The notes: a model not told the origin generated them from the sequence alone. Positions 36,706 to 48,138 are shown, numbered from the stretch's first letter. The stretch is DNA of 64,000 nt from Alviniconcha marisindica (GCA_018857735.1 JABMCL010002439.1:62001-126000); one strand, 5' to 3'. Made by a program: numbers and translations.

Positions 36706-37331
36706 ATTTGTGGGTGCCAAGTTATGTTTCTGAAAGATTCATTACGTTCTGTCCCCACCTGCCACCGAGTCCAACAAGGGGATGCACACAAGCGGCATTC
36801 CAGCAAGTGCACACCAGGGCTCAAAACGCAATATACTTAGGTGATAGAAACAAAACAAAGTTTGCTTCTATCCCCTGATTGACCCTGAGCCGCTGCCTTC
36901 TAATCAAAATTAGGGCAAAGCACGACCAGCCGATTGATTGGGTCGGGCCAACCCAACCACCCGTCTAGGGGAAGTCCGGGCCGAAGAAGCGTGTTGGACC
37001 CCATGGGGGACCTCAGCCACCAGGATCCCATCCTCCCCTGACATGGGATGCAGCGCACGGCAAACATGCTGGGTCTGAAGGTGACCGCAGAGAGTAAGAA
37101 GAAGTATATAAAGAAGAGTTGTGTTGTATATAAATACAAGAGAATGGCTGGTTAGGTAGAAATAAGCTGTAAGAATGGAGCTGAAAACAGAGGTATTGTG
37201 GAGAGGTTTTGGAATGAAATATAGTTGAAAGGGCCGGTAGACAGAAACTAGACGCAAGAAAAGAGTGAAAGGGGTGGAGCAGCTTGGTTTAAACACCCCC
37301 GGCGCGAGAAGCCGGCTCCACGGGGGCAGCG
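36706..37331. repeat. 620-bp repeat H, copy 1 (LINE leader)
   Basis: About 90% similar by eye to 59908-60529. Shared anchors are 'gagtccaacaaggggatgca', 'ggcaaacatgctgggtctga' and 'cccccggcgcgagaagccgg'. Here it joins ORF1 on the minus strand, so it is probably that LINE's 5' leader. On its plus-strand right side it is followed by 'gcgctctataagaattatta' (37330-37350), which looks like a LINE 3' end. Confidence 0.75.
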
Positions 37332-37335
37332 CTCT

Positions 37336-38985
37336 ATAAGAATTATTATTTATTATTATTAGATAATAATAATTGAGCTCTATCTCATACCTTGAGTTGT
37401 GTTGCATGCAGTGAATGGCACAAGACATAAGCATGCATGAAGAATACCACACAGTATCATTTGTGTATCATCACTTTGACAGTTCACTCCCAGCTCACCT
37501 GTTGGCTTTGCTTTGCATATGTGTGACCCACTCCCACAAAACCAGTGATAACTTGTTTTTGCGTATTTTGAGATATGTATAGATTCTGCTGATTATTTTG
37601 GTGTTTAAATGAAGACTGTCATCCCAAAAGTATGGAAATTGTGGTCATCTGAAGCTGCTAAGTGTAATGGAAGCCATTTTGAGAAAACGTCTCTGAAAGA
37701 TTTTATGTGTCATTTCGCATATTTTACTTAGCAACGGGGGTTCAGTGTCAGCCAAACTTCCTGATTTTTGTCATGGTAATACACGGGGGTTCAGTGTCAG
37801 CCAAACTTCCTGATTTTTGTCATGGTAATACACTGGATATGATAGCATATGCAGAGGCTAATTTAAAAATAAATTAATTAATAGGTCTTTATGTGCTGAA
37901 TCATAACCGTCTTCATCACAAAATGCTGCCATGTTGCTGTATAAGAACAAAAATTGAGTAACTTGACTCTGTGTTTCTATTAAGTTATAATGCAAGAAAG
38001 AAAACATGTAATACTCTGTTAAAGTAACATTATTAACATTTAATGAAAATGGGGGGGGGGGGATTTGGGAGTTATTAATACTTAATCTAGCTCAGAGCAG
38101 AATAAGCAGTGAAAGACACACAGACTGTGCATATCAACGTCGGGTTCCGACAAACATTCATCATCGGACCATTCTGGGTCAGATCCATTGGAAACAAAGT
38201 AATCCGTTATCAGACTACTGTTGATCTGTGGCTGGCAAATTCCCCAATTTGCAAGTATTCAGCACAGAAGCAAGTTGTCATTCCATTGTGGGAAAGAAAA
38301 CAACAGTGACAGGAAGGAGCGAGGCTATTTCCCCTAGTCATTTTTTCAGCCAAGCAAGTACTTTGTTCGTTGCCATGAGAATGAGTGCTGGTATCTCTGA
38401 TTGGTCAGCATTTGAAGTTTGTGTAATGTACATTTGCCTTATTTGGGAGGACTGACCTAGTTTAATCTTATCTTGACAGGTCTGGTGGGAAGGTTCTCAC
38501 AAAGAGCTTTCCAACCGTGTACTACATGCTGGGGTACTGTAGGGGGAAAATAGGTTTTATTCAGCCAACTGTTGGTCATTCCACATAAACATTAGTGTCT
38601 TTTATTCCAGGCAGGAGCATTTAAACCTACTTTTTAACAATTTAATGCTATTTCTAAACCGAAGTACCGTAACTATTTGATAATTTAAGGTCTAAAGAAT
38701 GTAATTCTGCAAAAAAGTGAATATCACCTGTGGCTATTTCTGTGTCTAGGGCCAATCGGCTGCTATGGCTTCGCACTGAATTGATGGGACCGGGTCACAT
38801 ATCAAACATTGTTTGACCTGCTGATCACCATGCAAGAAGCTTTTGAAACTTACTGTATTTCCACCATGTAAAGTCCCAACTCCACAGCTTTGGCCTCATA
38901 TGACTGACAAAATGGCAGCTTTATCACAGACATTTTTATACAAATCAAAGTTTATATTCCATTTAATAATCACGTATGAGAAAGT
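37336..38985. other. Intron sequence with a 49-bp tandem duplication
   Basis: Two perfect copies of a 49-bp unit containing 'gttcagtgtcagccaaactt' lie at about 37734-37831. A poly-G run lies at 38051-38062. The rest is AT-rich with nothing recognisable. Confidence 0.6.
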
Positions 38986-39070
38986 TTGAATGATCAGGCA
39001 AGATCACCTCTTCTGCAAGCTCTTCACTGGTTACCGGTCCAAGCCAGAACAGACTACAAATTCTTTGCTG
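38986..39070 (+). pseudogene. Tiny LINE reverse transcriptase C-terminal fragment
   Basis: The translation SPLLQALHWLPVQARTDYK matches the '(I/T)PLLK.LHWLPV..R..YK' segment near the end of CR1/L2-type polyproteins, also seen in the window at about 33820-33860 and 50680-50730. The flanks are not recognisable. Confidence 0.65.
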
Positions 39071-39618
39071 CTGAATGGATAACACCCAATAATGCAAAGT
39101 TTGGCCACAAAATTGTAACATTCACACATGTTCCACAAAGAGCCATGCTAGCCAGCCTAACACTCTGCATAACATATTGCAGATGTAAGTCAACAGATCC
39201 AAGCTGTTAAATTTCATATATATATATCTTCATGATAGTAAGAACTTACTTTGCTGAAAGTAAATAAACAAGTGGGTAGGGTACAACAAGAACACAAATA
39301 AGATAATAAAAAAATTAACTTGCATAAGTAATTAACTCCCTTGTGAGTTGATTCTTGGCCTTGTTTTTGTACTTGTGTTACATATTTGGATCGCTAATTA
39401 ACTCCCTTGTGTGTTGACAAAGAAGATAAAATAAAGAAAATACTTTGCTGTCCCTAAAAAGAAATTTGCTTTGAAACATACCATCAATGTAACATGTAAA
39501 TGAACAAAAATGTTCAGGAAAACATGAAGAAAGAAAAAAGGTCTTTAAACAAATTACAATTACAGCTAAAACAAGTTAATAACAACATAAGATAGCATAT
39601 GTACACACCCATGCCTGC

Positions 39619-39697
<79 letters not shown>

Positions 39698-40730
39698 AGA
39701 GAGAGAGGGAGAGAGAGAGGTACACACGTGCGTGCACGCACATATATATATATATATGTACACACACACATGCACAGCTGCAACTTGCCATTTTTCTGTG
39801 ACTTGACACACACACACAACAACAGCAACACACTCTCATGAACATACATGTACATACACAGTCTGACACAGTATGAAAGACCTGTGACATGCAGTTGATC
39901 TAGCTGTGTGCTTTCAGGGTAGAACACTGACTCTGCATGTGCTGGTTTAATTCTTTGATTGGGAGTGGAATGAAAGAGTACTTGTAGCAATCGAGTTTGC
40001 ACTTTGAGATTCTGTAACATTTACCTGAGGGACACCAGTTGATATTCTGAGTGAAGGACGTGTAGGATCAGAGCAGATCTTTCTGCTTGTTGGACTAGAG
40101 TCTGTTCAAAGATTTCCTGGAGTGAAGGAGAGAGAGTACTGCCTACAATTTTTGAAGAAGTGCTGGTGATGCACATGAGTTGTGATCTGGACTGAACCCA
40201 GTGTTCCCAACAATGAACAACTGTGGGTCTATTAAAGTATTATGCTGAGATTTGAATTTTGACACACTGATTTGAGTTCTATGTGTCATCTTGATGCACA
40301 CCTATTTTCAATGCAATTGAGACAGTCAATGGTAATTTAGAGCATGGCAAAACCAAATCGGCAAAGTTTGGAACGCAAAACTGCTTGCCTAACCGCATTC
40401 CTGCCCGCAAATGCTGACTGGTTGAAATGTTCCTTCAGGCAGTTCTGAGTTGTATTTCAAAGCTGACTGGTTGAAAATTCACTTCCTTTCTATGCTGTCA
40501 CTTCCTTTCAACGCATTTGTTTTCACTTCGGCTGAAAAAACATGTCGCTTTTACCTAGCTTACATGTGCAAAGATGCACTCGGCAGCAAAGTCTGATGAC
40601 AATACTTTGAGAGAGAGAGAGAAATATAAAAGCAGCTGAAAAAGATCTTAGTGCAACCGTTGTTGCTAGCATACATTCAACTGGTGCAACTGCAGTCTGT
40701 ATCATATTGTGACTGAATTTTGTCAAACAT
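39070..40730. other. Intron sequence with a large CA/GA microsatellite
   Basis: It contains a duplicated 'taattaactcccttgtg' phrase (39329 and 39395), a long CA run followed by GA and AT runs (39622-39756), and no recognisable coding sequence. Confidence 0.6.
39622..39756. repeat. Compound CA / GA / TA microsatellite
   Basis: (CA)n about 72 bp, then (GA)n about 25 bp, then a TA run at 39741-39756. Open frames over it encode only dipeptide repeats. Confidence 0.95.
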
Positions 40731-41159
40731 GGAGATCATGGACCCCCTCATTTTTACTACTGCTCAGTCTCAAATGGATTTTACAGTTCCACAGCAATCT
40801 AGTCTTCACCCTGGCAGCCAAATAATTGATTATAATTACTGTTTTTGCAACAATTACTTTTGTACTTGCTTCCTTCACTGATGTGCAGTTTTCCATGAGA
40901 ACCACAAATGAAAATGAGGCTATTCCATGGCTGCTCTGATAAAAAAGCAAAGTCAGTGAAGGAAGCAAAATAAAGAATTGTCACAAAAACAGTAATTACA
41001 ATTGATTATTTACCCTCCAGATCAAAGCAAAAATCATTGTGAAAATCTGAGATTCGGGTCATTTTGCAACAAAAATCATTGTGAAAATCTGAGATCCGGG
41101 CCATTTTGCAACGGAGTCAGCCAATCTACAGTAAAAAATGAGGGGGGGCCATGATCTCC
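40731..41159. mobile_element. 429-bp foldback element with long inverted ends
   Basis: The left end ggagatcatgg-a-ccccctcatttttact is the reverse complement of the right end agtaaaaaatgagggg-ggccatgatctcc apart from small differences, about 28 bp. Further in, 40825-40880 pairs with 40950-41010 ('aattactgtttttg', 'gcttccttcactga'). Two direct 41-bp units lie at about 41029-41111. No open frame is seen and the target duplication is not evident. Confidence 0.8.
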
Positions 41160-41534
41160 ACCTTTACCTCATTTCCTTTTCTGCTATGCATTTGAAGGAA
41201 TGTACACTTCCAAAATAACTCAAATTGAAAGGACTGATTAAAAAAATTAAAAAAATTATGGACGTATACTAAATCTTCAGTGTGAAGATGAAAATGATGA
41301 AGCATTTGGTATGGTGTAAAAAAAAGGAGAAGGTTGCTACTGAATCTATTGGGCTGGTTTGCACGAGTGAATGCCCTTTGTAATCTTTCATGCAAGAAGT
41401 CGCAAGAGGTTGCAGCGTCACTTCCAGGCCGATTTCTGAGTAGGCGTTGCTTCACGCTGTGTATAACAATAGAAGTTGAACCTAGAATTGCAAAGCAGTA
41501 CAAATGCCACCACCATTTCAGTTGCAAAAATTAC

Positions 41535-41752
41535 CAGGGAAAGGGGATGGATGGTGGGGGAAAAGTGTCTTTCCGTCGTTTTTTGGCTGACCTGAAGATT
41601 GTGAGTTCATGGAAAAAATGCGTTTTGGGGCATCCTATAGCACGAGTAACAAGATATTGCTTGTTGCCGGACACATTCTGACTATGGGCCTCCAAAAATG
41701 CCTTTAAAGTTGGCAGTGTAAAATTCGCAAATTCACTGTCACCGCCTTCCAT
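41535..41752 (-). CDS. SAP-domain-like exon, possible first exon of a second gene or element
   Basis: From an ATG at 41752 the frame reads FTLPTLKAFLEAHSQNVSGN, then KQYLVTRAIG, which fits a SAP motif (a two-helix DNA-binding motif; consensus L...LK..L...G....GKK..L..R). A short basic tail follows and a candidate donor GTAATT sits after position 41535. SAP motifs often open proteins in invertebrate genomes that also carry nuclease or recombinase domains, but no second exon was recognised downstream. It lies inside the 19-kb GPS2 intron on the same strand. A tandem duplication repeats its first 26 codons upstream. It may be a real exon, a mobile-element exon or a fragment. Confidence 0.45.
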
Positions 41753-41999
41753 TGTGAAGAAAGTAAAAGCAGCCAAGGGACTTAAATGATGCCGGGCAAA
41801 AGTCAAGGGAGTGACTATTCTAGACTATTCTAGACTATTCTGACTATGGGCCTCCAAAAATGCCTTTAAAGTTGGCAGTGTAAAATTCGCAAATTCACTG
41901 TCACCACCTTCCATTGTGAAGAAGTAAAAGCAGCCAAGGGACTTAAATGATGCCAGGCAAAAGTCAAGGGAGTGAACAACCCCGCCTGAACTGCCCAAT
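41676..41999 (-). repeat. 162-bp tandem duplication covering the start of the SAP-like exon
   Basis: The units begin at about 41676 and 41838, each with 'actatgggcctccaaaaatg' through 'gcaaaagtcaagggagtga'. The second unit repeats the ATG and first 26 codons (MEGGDSEFANF...), then runs into a stop at the junction. Small 'tctagactat' repeats mark the joint. Confidence 0.85.
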
Positions 42000-42029
42000 A
42001 GGCTACTTCAGTGTTGTGACCCCCAGGTT

Positions 42030-42205
42030 AAGCTGTTTGACCTTTAGATTTTTGGACACAGGGTCATTGTGACCCTCACTTGAAATTTCTACCGGAAACA
42101 CTGCTGAACTGACAGATTTCATTCACCCTTAGATTTTTGGACACAGGGTCAATGTGACTCTCACTTAAAATTTCTATCGGGAACACTGCTGAACTGAGAG
42201 GTTTC
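42030..42205. repeat. Two units of about 88 bp
   Basis: Direct units contain 'ttagatttttggacacaggg' and 'aacactgctgaactga', at about 42040-42115 and 42128-42203. Confidence 0.85.
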
Positions 42206-42640
42206 CATAGAAAGACGTTATTCCGTATCTAATCATGCTTTCATGATAGAACAACAGCAGCATGTTTGTATTAATGCCAAATGCTTCAACATGTACACTC
42301 CAGCTGAGTTTGCTGTCAATGTGAATATCCAAATACTTGTTAAGTATGACCCAACTTAACCAATAACCACTGGCAAGTGAGCGCAAATTGATTTCAGATC
42401 AAATCTTTCATTAGTTTTTGGTGTTTAGTTCAAAGAAGTTGTCAGTGCACCATTCTGTGAATCAATTCACCTTGGAGAAGCATGTACTTTGGGTAAACAG
42501 TAGGCTGAAGATTGCAGTCGTCTGCAAATTTGACAACGAAGTTTCTGGAGGTTGTTGTTTGTGGAGTGTAAAGTAACGAAGATCTGACACATCCCTTAGG
42601 AGCACCTGTGTTTGTGGTCAAAGAAAGGGAATGGGTTCAG
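42174..42640 (-). pseudogene. LINE reverse transcriptase fragment, second type
   Basis: Minus-strand segments read STGAPKGCV (fingers/palm 'GAPQGCVLSP'), KFADDC (catalytic FADD box), DNFFELNTKK, then KYLDIHIDSKLSWSVHVEA, LLLFYHESMIRYGITSFYGN and LSVQ. The order and the 'LSVQ..SR' ending fit a LINE reverse transcriptase of the kind common in fish and molluscs, distinct from the CR1/L2-like copies here. Frame breaks and deletions between the boxes show decay. Confidence 0.78.
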
Positions 42641-43012
42641 CTGACTCAAACAAGTTGTGATCTGCCACTCTGAAAAGAATGGTACCATTTAATGATAAAA
42701 GAATTGACTTTCATTGCTTTCATTTTTTTCCAGTAAGACATGGGGCTGAGCTAAAATTAACAAAGAGCACTCATGTATATGTTTTTGGCTGTTTGAGATG
42801 TTTGAGAACAAGATGTACAAGACTGCTGATGGCACCTTCTGTACCACATTTATCCTTGTACGTGAACTGGAATGAATCAAGTGCACCTTTAATGTCATCA
42901 TACCATTTTTCTGATCACAAGTCTTTCAAGACAATTCAAATAGTCTTTCAAGACAATTCATGACAGTTGGTCTTAATCATTTTTTTCTTTAGGACAAATC
43001 AATCAAAAATAC
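42640..43012. other. Intron sequence next to a GPS2 exon
   Basis: AT-rich, with a duplicated 'gtctttcaagacaattca' (42922 and 42945). Nothing else recognisable. Confidence 0.5.
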
Positions 43013-43137
43013 CTCTGTTCTTTGAGTTGTGCACGGCGCCGAGTCTCCTCCTCTTGGTTGAGAACTTTCTTCAACTGCAAAAACAGCTGATGCTTGTCTG
43101 AACAAAGCTGATCCAACTTTTTTTCCAGTTGTGATAT
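43013..43137 (-). CDS. GPS2: GPS2 internal exon, end of the N-terminal coiled coil
   Basis: This 125-bp exon encodes about 41 residues, including KHQLFLQLKKVL followed by EEETRRR. These closely match the end of the N-terminal coiled coil of animal GPS2, a subunit of the nuclear NCoR/SMRT-HDAC3-TBL1 corepressor complex; in the family this region binds the corepressor and TBL1. On the minus strand a pyrimidine-rich tract ending in tttgcag precedes the exon and GTATTT follows it. It starts in phase 0 and ends with two bases of a codon. The next exon supplies the third base, giving KEQS, which agrees with the family. Exons for the first 50 or so residues were not found up to base 64000. The splice sites are read from the sequence; the identity comes from remembered family sequence without a database search. 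Confidence 0.93.
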
Positions 43138-43360
43138 CTGCAAATTAAAACAGTAAAACAAAGTGATTTAGGCATGTGCTCTTAGAACAGAAGCAGAGGC
43201 GCAATAGAAGGCACAATGCAAGACATATACAGCCTCTTACAACACTTCACTGTACACGACTGCACTAGGTCTGGTTATGTTGTGTTGGTGTTATGTTTAG
43301 AGAGTGTTCAGAAATGGCCCAAAAGACAGTGGACAAAATATAAACATTTATACTGAAGCA
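43138..43360. other. Unassigned sequence upstream of a GPS2 exon
   Basis: This is the 3' end of the next upstream GPS2 intron on the minus strand. Beyond the acceptor polypyrimidine tract it shows no features. Confidence 0.5.
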
Positions 43361-43364
43361 AATA

Positions 43365-43945
43365 TGGAGTTATTTGCATGAGAAGGCGATTTAAGCTCTG
43401 AAATCTGGCTCATAAAAACGGACAACGTAACAGTGACTGACTTCTTTGATGATTATGTACATGTGCACAATACACAAACAAGTTTAATTTCATGAAGGAT
43501 TACGAAAGAAGCATCCCTTTACATAATTCAGTAAACATTATCAGACAAATATTTAATTTGTGTTTATAATCATTTCTAAAAGACTGTGATGACGGATGTC
43601 GCCCATAATGTAATATTTCAATCAAAAGTGTAAGTCGCTAAAAATCACCAGCAAAGCTTTGAACAGGCCAGACATTGATGCCATTTGCTTGACCTGAGTG
43701 TTGCACTGTGGGAACAATGTTGATTTTTACCACCGAAAATGCACTTGACTTTTTACAAAGGAATTTTGCCACATTCCAATACTGCAGTAATAAACGACAT
43801 GCGTTGTAATACCAAATAAAATCATTTTGGAAAAAGAAATCATTTTCATTTTTACTTTATATCCGGGCTATTATATGTCACTTCCTCCTCGCTGCATTTC
43901 CATGTGGAGCCGACGCTGCTGCTTTTGTTGCAGAAAACAGGTACG
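43365..43945 (+). repeat. Short derivative of the composite repeat joining its two ends
   Basis: 43365-43700 matches 3765-4110, the left end of composite copy 1 ('gttatttgcatgagaaggc', 'gagcatccctttac'-like anchors). 43720-43940 matches 12900-13130, its right end ('cattttcatttttact', 'cacttcctcctc'). All internal blocks, including the tandem array, are absent. It therefore helps to define the element's ends. Confidence 0.72.
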
Positions 43946-44317
43946 TGGAAATATTTTTTGGATGCTGACGTTTGTCATCATTTTTACCCAGTTTTGTTGA
44001 TCTACAGTTGTAATCAGACTTCGATTCATATATTTCTTTGCAAGCAATATACGTAGATGCATTAGCTTCAGTTTCGTTCATGTCTCAGGGTTGGAAGTTT
44101 GTTCTGTTGGTGTAATAAGAATGTGCAAGGCTCTCATTACTACATGCCAGTACTGTGTAAAACCGACGTGCATAATCGTGATTACAAGATACCACAATTT
44201 AAAAGCTGTTGTGCGTGAACTGGTTGATTTTACACAGGAAAAGTTAACAATGACTGACTTCGCTCTTATCCTGATGCGCACTAGTTACAAGTGCAATATG
44301 CCGACGGGACCCAATCT
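43946..44317. other. Unassigned sequence
   Basis: The open frames here (for example 44091-44339) show no recognised family. An AAT-repeat run at about 44319-44340 belongs to the following LINE tail. Confidence 0.45.
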
Positions 44318-44483
44318 TAATAATAATAATAATAAATAATTCTTATAAAGCGCTATTCTTTAACCAGAGTTAAACTCACTGCGCTGTACAAACATCTTAT
44401 CAGAAAAACCACATTAACATACATTTCAGCAAACAAAACTTTAATTATTGTAGCTTAAATTACCATTATCACCTATCAAAACA

Positions 44484-44540
<57 letters not shown>

Positions 44541-44772
44541 AGTCTCCATTCATACAACAATTAACAAAATATTAATGATCTCAAACAACGACACCAATTT
44601 GAATCTGTCTTTTCACCCACCTAACCCATGCCTCCTTCTCTTGCCTAGATCTCTCATGCTCTCTCCCTACCCCCTTCCCTCCCCCTCTCCCTATCCATAT
44701 GCATCCATCTACATTCAACTGCCACACACAGACACACCTTTCTTCAGATTCTACGGAAAGGCCTGGACAAAC
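44318..44772 (-). mobile_element. 3' end of the CR1/L2-like LINE, inverted copy
   Basis: On the minus strand it runs from 'ccaggcctttccgtagaatc' to 'gagtttaactctggttaaag', 'aatagcgctttataagaatt' and an ATT tail, matching 34130-34552. A long CA microsatellite (44485-44539) occupies the place of the TG run at about 34390 in the other copy. It is 5'-truncated to the 3' UTR. Confidence 0.85.
44485..44539. repeat. CA microsatellite inside the LINE 3' UTR
   Basis: About 54 bp of CA. The corresponding positions of the copies at 34390 and 59711 also carry TG runs, so it is inherited with the element. Confidence 0.95.
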
Positions 44773-45009
44773 AATCTTATCATCTTGTTGTTGCTTGTTG
44801 TTAACTTGTTATTTGTGATCTCTTGTAAATGACTGCATCCACTGGTTAATTTGCTTTTATGTGGCTTCTTTTGAATTAGGATGCCAGTTAGTAGTTTTTA
44901 TGGGCGAGAATAATGAAGGCTGTTATTTTACATCACATTTACATGGGAAATATGGATTAGCCAGATATACTGCATTTTCCCCTTTAATTTGACCAGGGGA
45001 GGGGGGCTC

Positions 45010-45590
45010 TGACATCTGTGTTTTTGTCCATCCATCTCATGACCTGCAGACATCTGACAGTGTTTGTGTTAGCCATCTCATGACCTGCAGACACTTTTGA
45101 CAATGTTTGTGTCCATCCATCTCATGACCTGCACTTTTAACAATGCGTCCATCTATCTCATAACTTGCAGACACATTTGACAATGTTTGTGTTCACCTGC
45201 TGACACATTTGACACTATGAGTATGACAGAGTTTGTGTTCATCCATTTCATGACAATACTGTTAATTATTACTATTGACTGTGTGTTTGTCCAGCCATCT
45301 CATGACCTGCAGACACTTTTGACAATGTGTTCATCCATCTCATGACCTGCGGACACTTTTGACACTATTTGTGTCCAGCCATCTCATGACCTGCAGACAC
45401 TTTTGACAATGTGTCCATCCATCTCATGACCTGCAGACACATTTGACAGTGTTTGTGTTCATCCATCTCATGTCCTGCAGACACTTTTGACAATGTTTGT
45501 GTCCATCCATCTTATGACCTGCAGACATTTTTGACAGTGTTTTTGTGTCCATCCATCTCATGACGAGCAGACACTTTTGACAGTGGGCCT
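45010..45590. repeat. Minisatellite, period about 50 bp
   Basis: About 11 imperfect units of 'gtccatccatctcatgacct' followed by 'gcagacacttttgacaatgt'. Some units are shortened. The minus-strand open frame across it (45424-45711) reads as a Cys/His-containing repeat but has no other support. Confidence 0.9.
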
Positions 45591-46269
45591 TACTGTCATC
45601 TGATAATACAAATTCTCTTTTTCTATTTCTACAAATTGTTTCCAGGGTACAATTTGATACTGATGCCATTATTTTGTATTTCAGGCACCATGACAAAAAC
45701 ACTCTCTGCATGTGGTGCCTAAATTTGGTGATGCAAGAGAGTGCAGCAGAGCACTCATGGATGAAAAAGAGTCCAAGAAAACTGCAGACCGAAGAGCAAG
45801 AAATAAACTGACTGTCCTGTGTGGTTGACAGGACATTAAAATCCAGCTACTAACTAAACATCATAATTTTGTTCTTCCTCAGTTTAAGGCGGAAGAGGCA
45901 AATACATATTGTAATATAAAATGACTGTACAGGTAAGAATGATCTTAAATTGATTTTGGCAGTGATTTGTGATGTCTGTTTTTATTTTCATTTTTGTTTC
46001 CTTCTGAAGGAAAAAAATGTTGTAAAACTGACATGCATCATATGTTAGATTTTGCCCGATGTAAAGAAAACGTACTGTTAAATATTTTTATTCAGAATCA
46101 CTGATTTTGTGTTGATACTGCATAGTTTAATGTTTGAAGTCATCTACAATGTAGTCCTGTTAGTGTTTTTGTTTGCTTGAAAGGGAAAATGTTGTTGTAA
46201 TACTGATGTGCCTCATACTTTTCTTTTGGCCTGGTGGAAAAGAAAAAGGCATGTACATTAAATATTTTC
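45590..46269. other. Unassigned sequence
   Basis: AT-rich. No repeat family or coding similarity recognised. Confidence 0.5.
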
Positions 46270-46650
46270 ATCTGAAAACACCCTCTTTGTTTGTATTTTG
46301 TTCTCTGTTGACATCATGCATACGTCAGTGGCAAAGATCATATTTTGATTACACGACCATATCCCTAGAGTTCACAACATTCATGTAATGTACAATTTTG
46401 AGCACCACAGTAGCTGAGTTGCTGCTGAGTGAGGTGTTTGTGTTGTAATAGCTGATGTCTGTCGTACTGTCAAGAACATATGTTTTTCCATTTCTGTGCA
46501 AAAACTATTGACATTATTTAGTCCTTTTACACAAACATGACTATCTGTCCTTCCCAAAAATGCATATCTCATTCTGATATTAATTACTTTTTTTTCCCAA
46601 CCCCTTCTGTCCACTTTCCTTGCACACCTTTTGGCACTTTGTCATATGTG
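46270..46650 (+). repeat. Dispersed repeat D, second copy
   Basis: Matches 18885-19350 in the same orientation ('tgtttgtattttgttctctg', 'acaacattcatgta', 'ccttgcacaccttttggcac'). Confidence 0.7.
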
Positions 46651-47089
46651 TATACCTCATAATGCTGCTCATAATATAACAAAAATGCCAAATCAAAAAA
46701 GGTTCATCGCCTTATGCACCAGAATATCCCCCTCCCCTGTTGAGTGCCTATAATGCAAGTCACTGCTACTGTCAGTATACTATATCATTTGCACTAGGTC
46801 TGGTTATTAGTACACCCACACACATACCATGCCTAGTTTGGTTGTAAAGATATTAGTCAGGGCTCCTGAAAACCCTTATCTGATCATTTTCAAGCACTAG
46901 GTTGTCAAATTCACCCCTCAGATCCTTTGTTACTGTGCATGAAATTTACTCATTAAAATCTGTGGTAAAGAACGGAAATACCCCTTAAACATTTGTCTAG
47001 TGGGTGATGCCAAACACCCAGATTTTCACCAAGACAAATAATCAAATATTGACAATGCAGTGTAAAACACTGTTGAAGCTCCAGAAGAA
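46650..47089. other. Unassigned sequence
   Basis: Contains a 'cctagtttggttgtaaagat' phrase also seen near 26355 and 29745. Otherwise unremarkable. Confidence 0.45.
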
Positions 47090-48138
47090 GAAACCGTGAA
47101 CTTTGCTTTTATTTTAAACACACCGCACTGTGATTGATACCGGCGTGACAGCATCATGAAATTTCAAACTCAACCCCAAAAGTTGCATACTTCTGCAACT
47201 TTTTGTTGTCACTTGCTTCAGGAACTGGATTGCTGCTAAATAACTAGGGCACTGAAAATTAAGCAAATGGTACCACCAGAAAGATGAATTTTTTTTCTGT
47301 TTCCTATCTGGTTCAGATTATTCTGTCTTTAATCTGACCACACCACACCATGTTGCGAACTTCTGTGACAAACAGCCAGTTTGGGGAAGTTGCAAAGTTC
47401 TCAATAGAGGGTATCACCATGAATTGTCTACACCAAAGTAAAAATTAACCATACCATATGAAAGAGAGATTGATTTCCTATCCGTTTCATATACTGGATT
47501 GATTTATTTGTGTGCGGTTTGAACATACCATTCTGTGTTGCATAGTTGTAAAAGACATAAAAGATTTCAACCAGTGTCGGAATTTTCTGCCTCAAATTTC
47601 GTTGTCACATACATCAGGAAATAGGCTGGCATTAAATAACGGCAGCACATAAAAACATAATAATGACAATAGATGAAAGATGGAAAATTAATCTATTCAC
47701 TGCACAGCCACTTTGGTTTGTTTACCATTCAGTTTCATCCCAAAATCTGTGACAAGTTGCAAAGTTCTGTATTATGGATCATCATGTGAACCCAATGTTT
47801 CAAACTTATGCAACTTGGAAGTGGCACACCAAATCTACTATCAATATTATTCAGTTGATCGCATTTTTGTGATAGTGCTGTTGTCTATGCAGCCTGTTTG
47901 ATTTGTTGATACAGTTTACTGCTGGTCACAGCTGCATCAGAAATAATATTGTAAACATACCTGCGCCTACATTGGCAGAATATTTTTCATTGTCAAGTCA
48001 GCATATTGAGCCTACTAAAACTTATTTAGTCGAGTCTGTAATCATACAGAAGAAACTGTCCAGATCTAATGGCTAGATCTAATGCAAAATTGAACGTATT
48101 AATTATTGTTGACACAGAGGCTTGCCCGCCTAACTACA

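Larger units (their letters stand above)
34965..37335 (-). mobile_element. 5' part of an I/Nimb-like LINE: 5' leader, ORF1 and endonuclease start
   Basis: Minus-strand order: a leader of about 0.6 kb (37331-36706), ORF1 (36680-35310, separate entry), then a degraded ORF2 start. The ORF2 start reads FIIQ-stop-FLRGF just after the ORF1 stop, which fits the 'IIQWNxRGF' opening of LINE apurinic endonuclease domains with the tryptophan codon changed to a stop. Only decayed fragments follow before the retroposon at 34960. Reverse transcriptase and RNase H are missing here; the RNase H-bearing fragment at 1-730 could be from the same clade. It cannot be autonomous. Confidence 0.75.

Noticed and set aside
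36910..37452. 180-codon minus-strand frame
   Set aside because: It crosses the LINE leader and an AT-rich tail with no family resemblance, and the frame is not kept in the second copy.
39514..40020. Open frames over CA/GA microsatellites (also 20151-20471 and 3306-3686)
   Set aside because: They encode only dipeptide-like repeats created by the microsatellite.
44575..44832. Pro/Leu-rich plus-strand frame
   Set aside because: It is antisense to a LINE 3' UTR.
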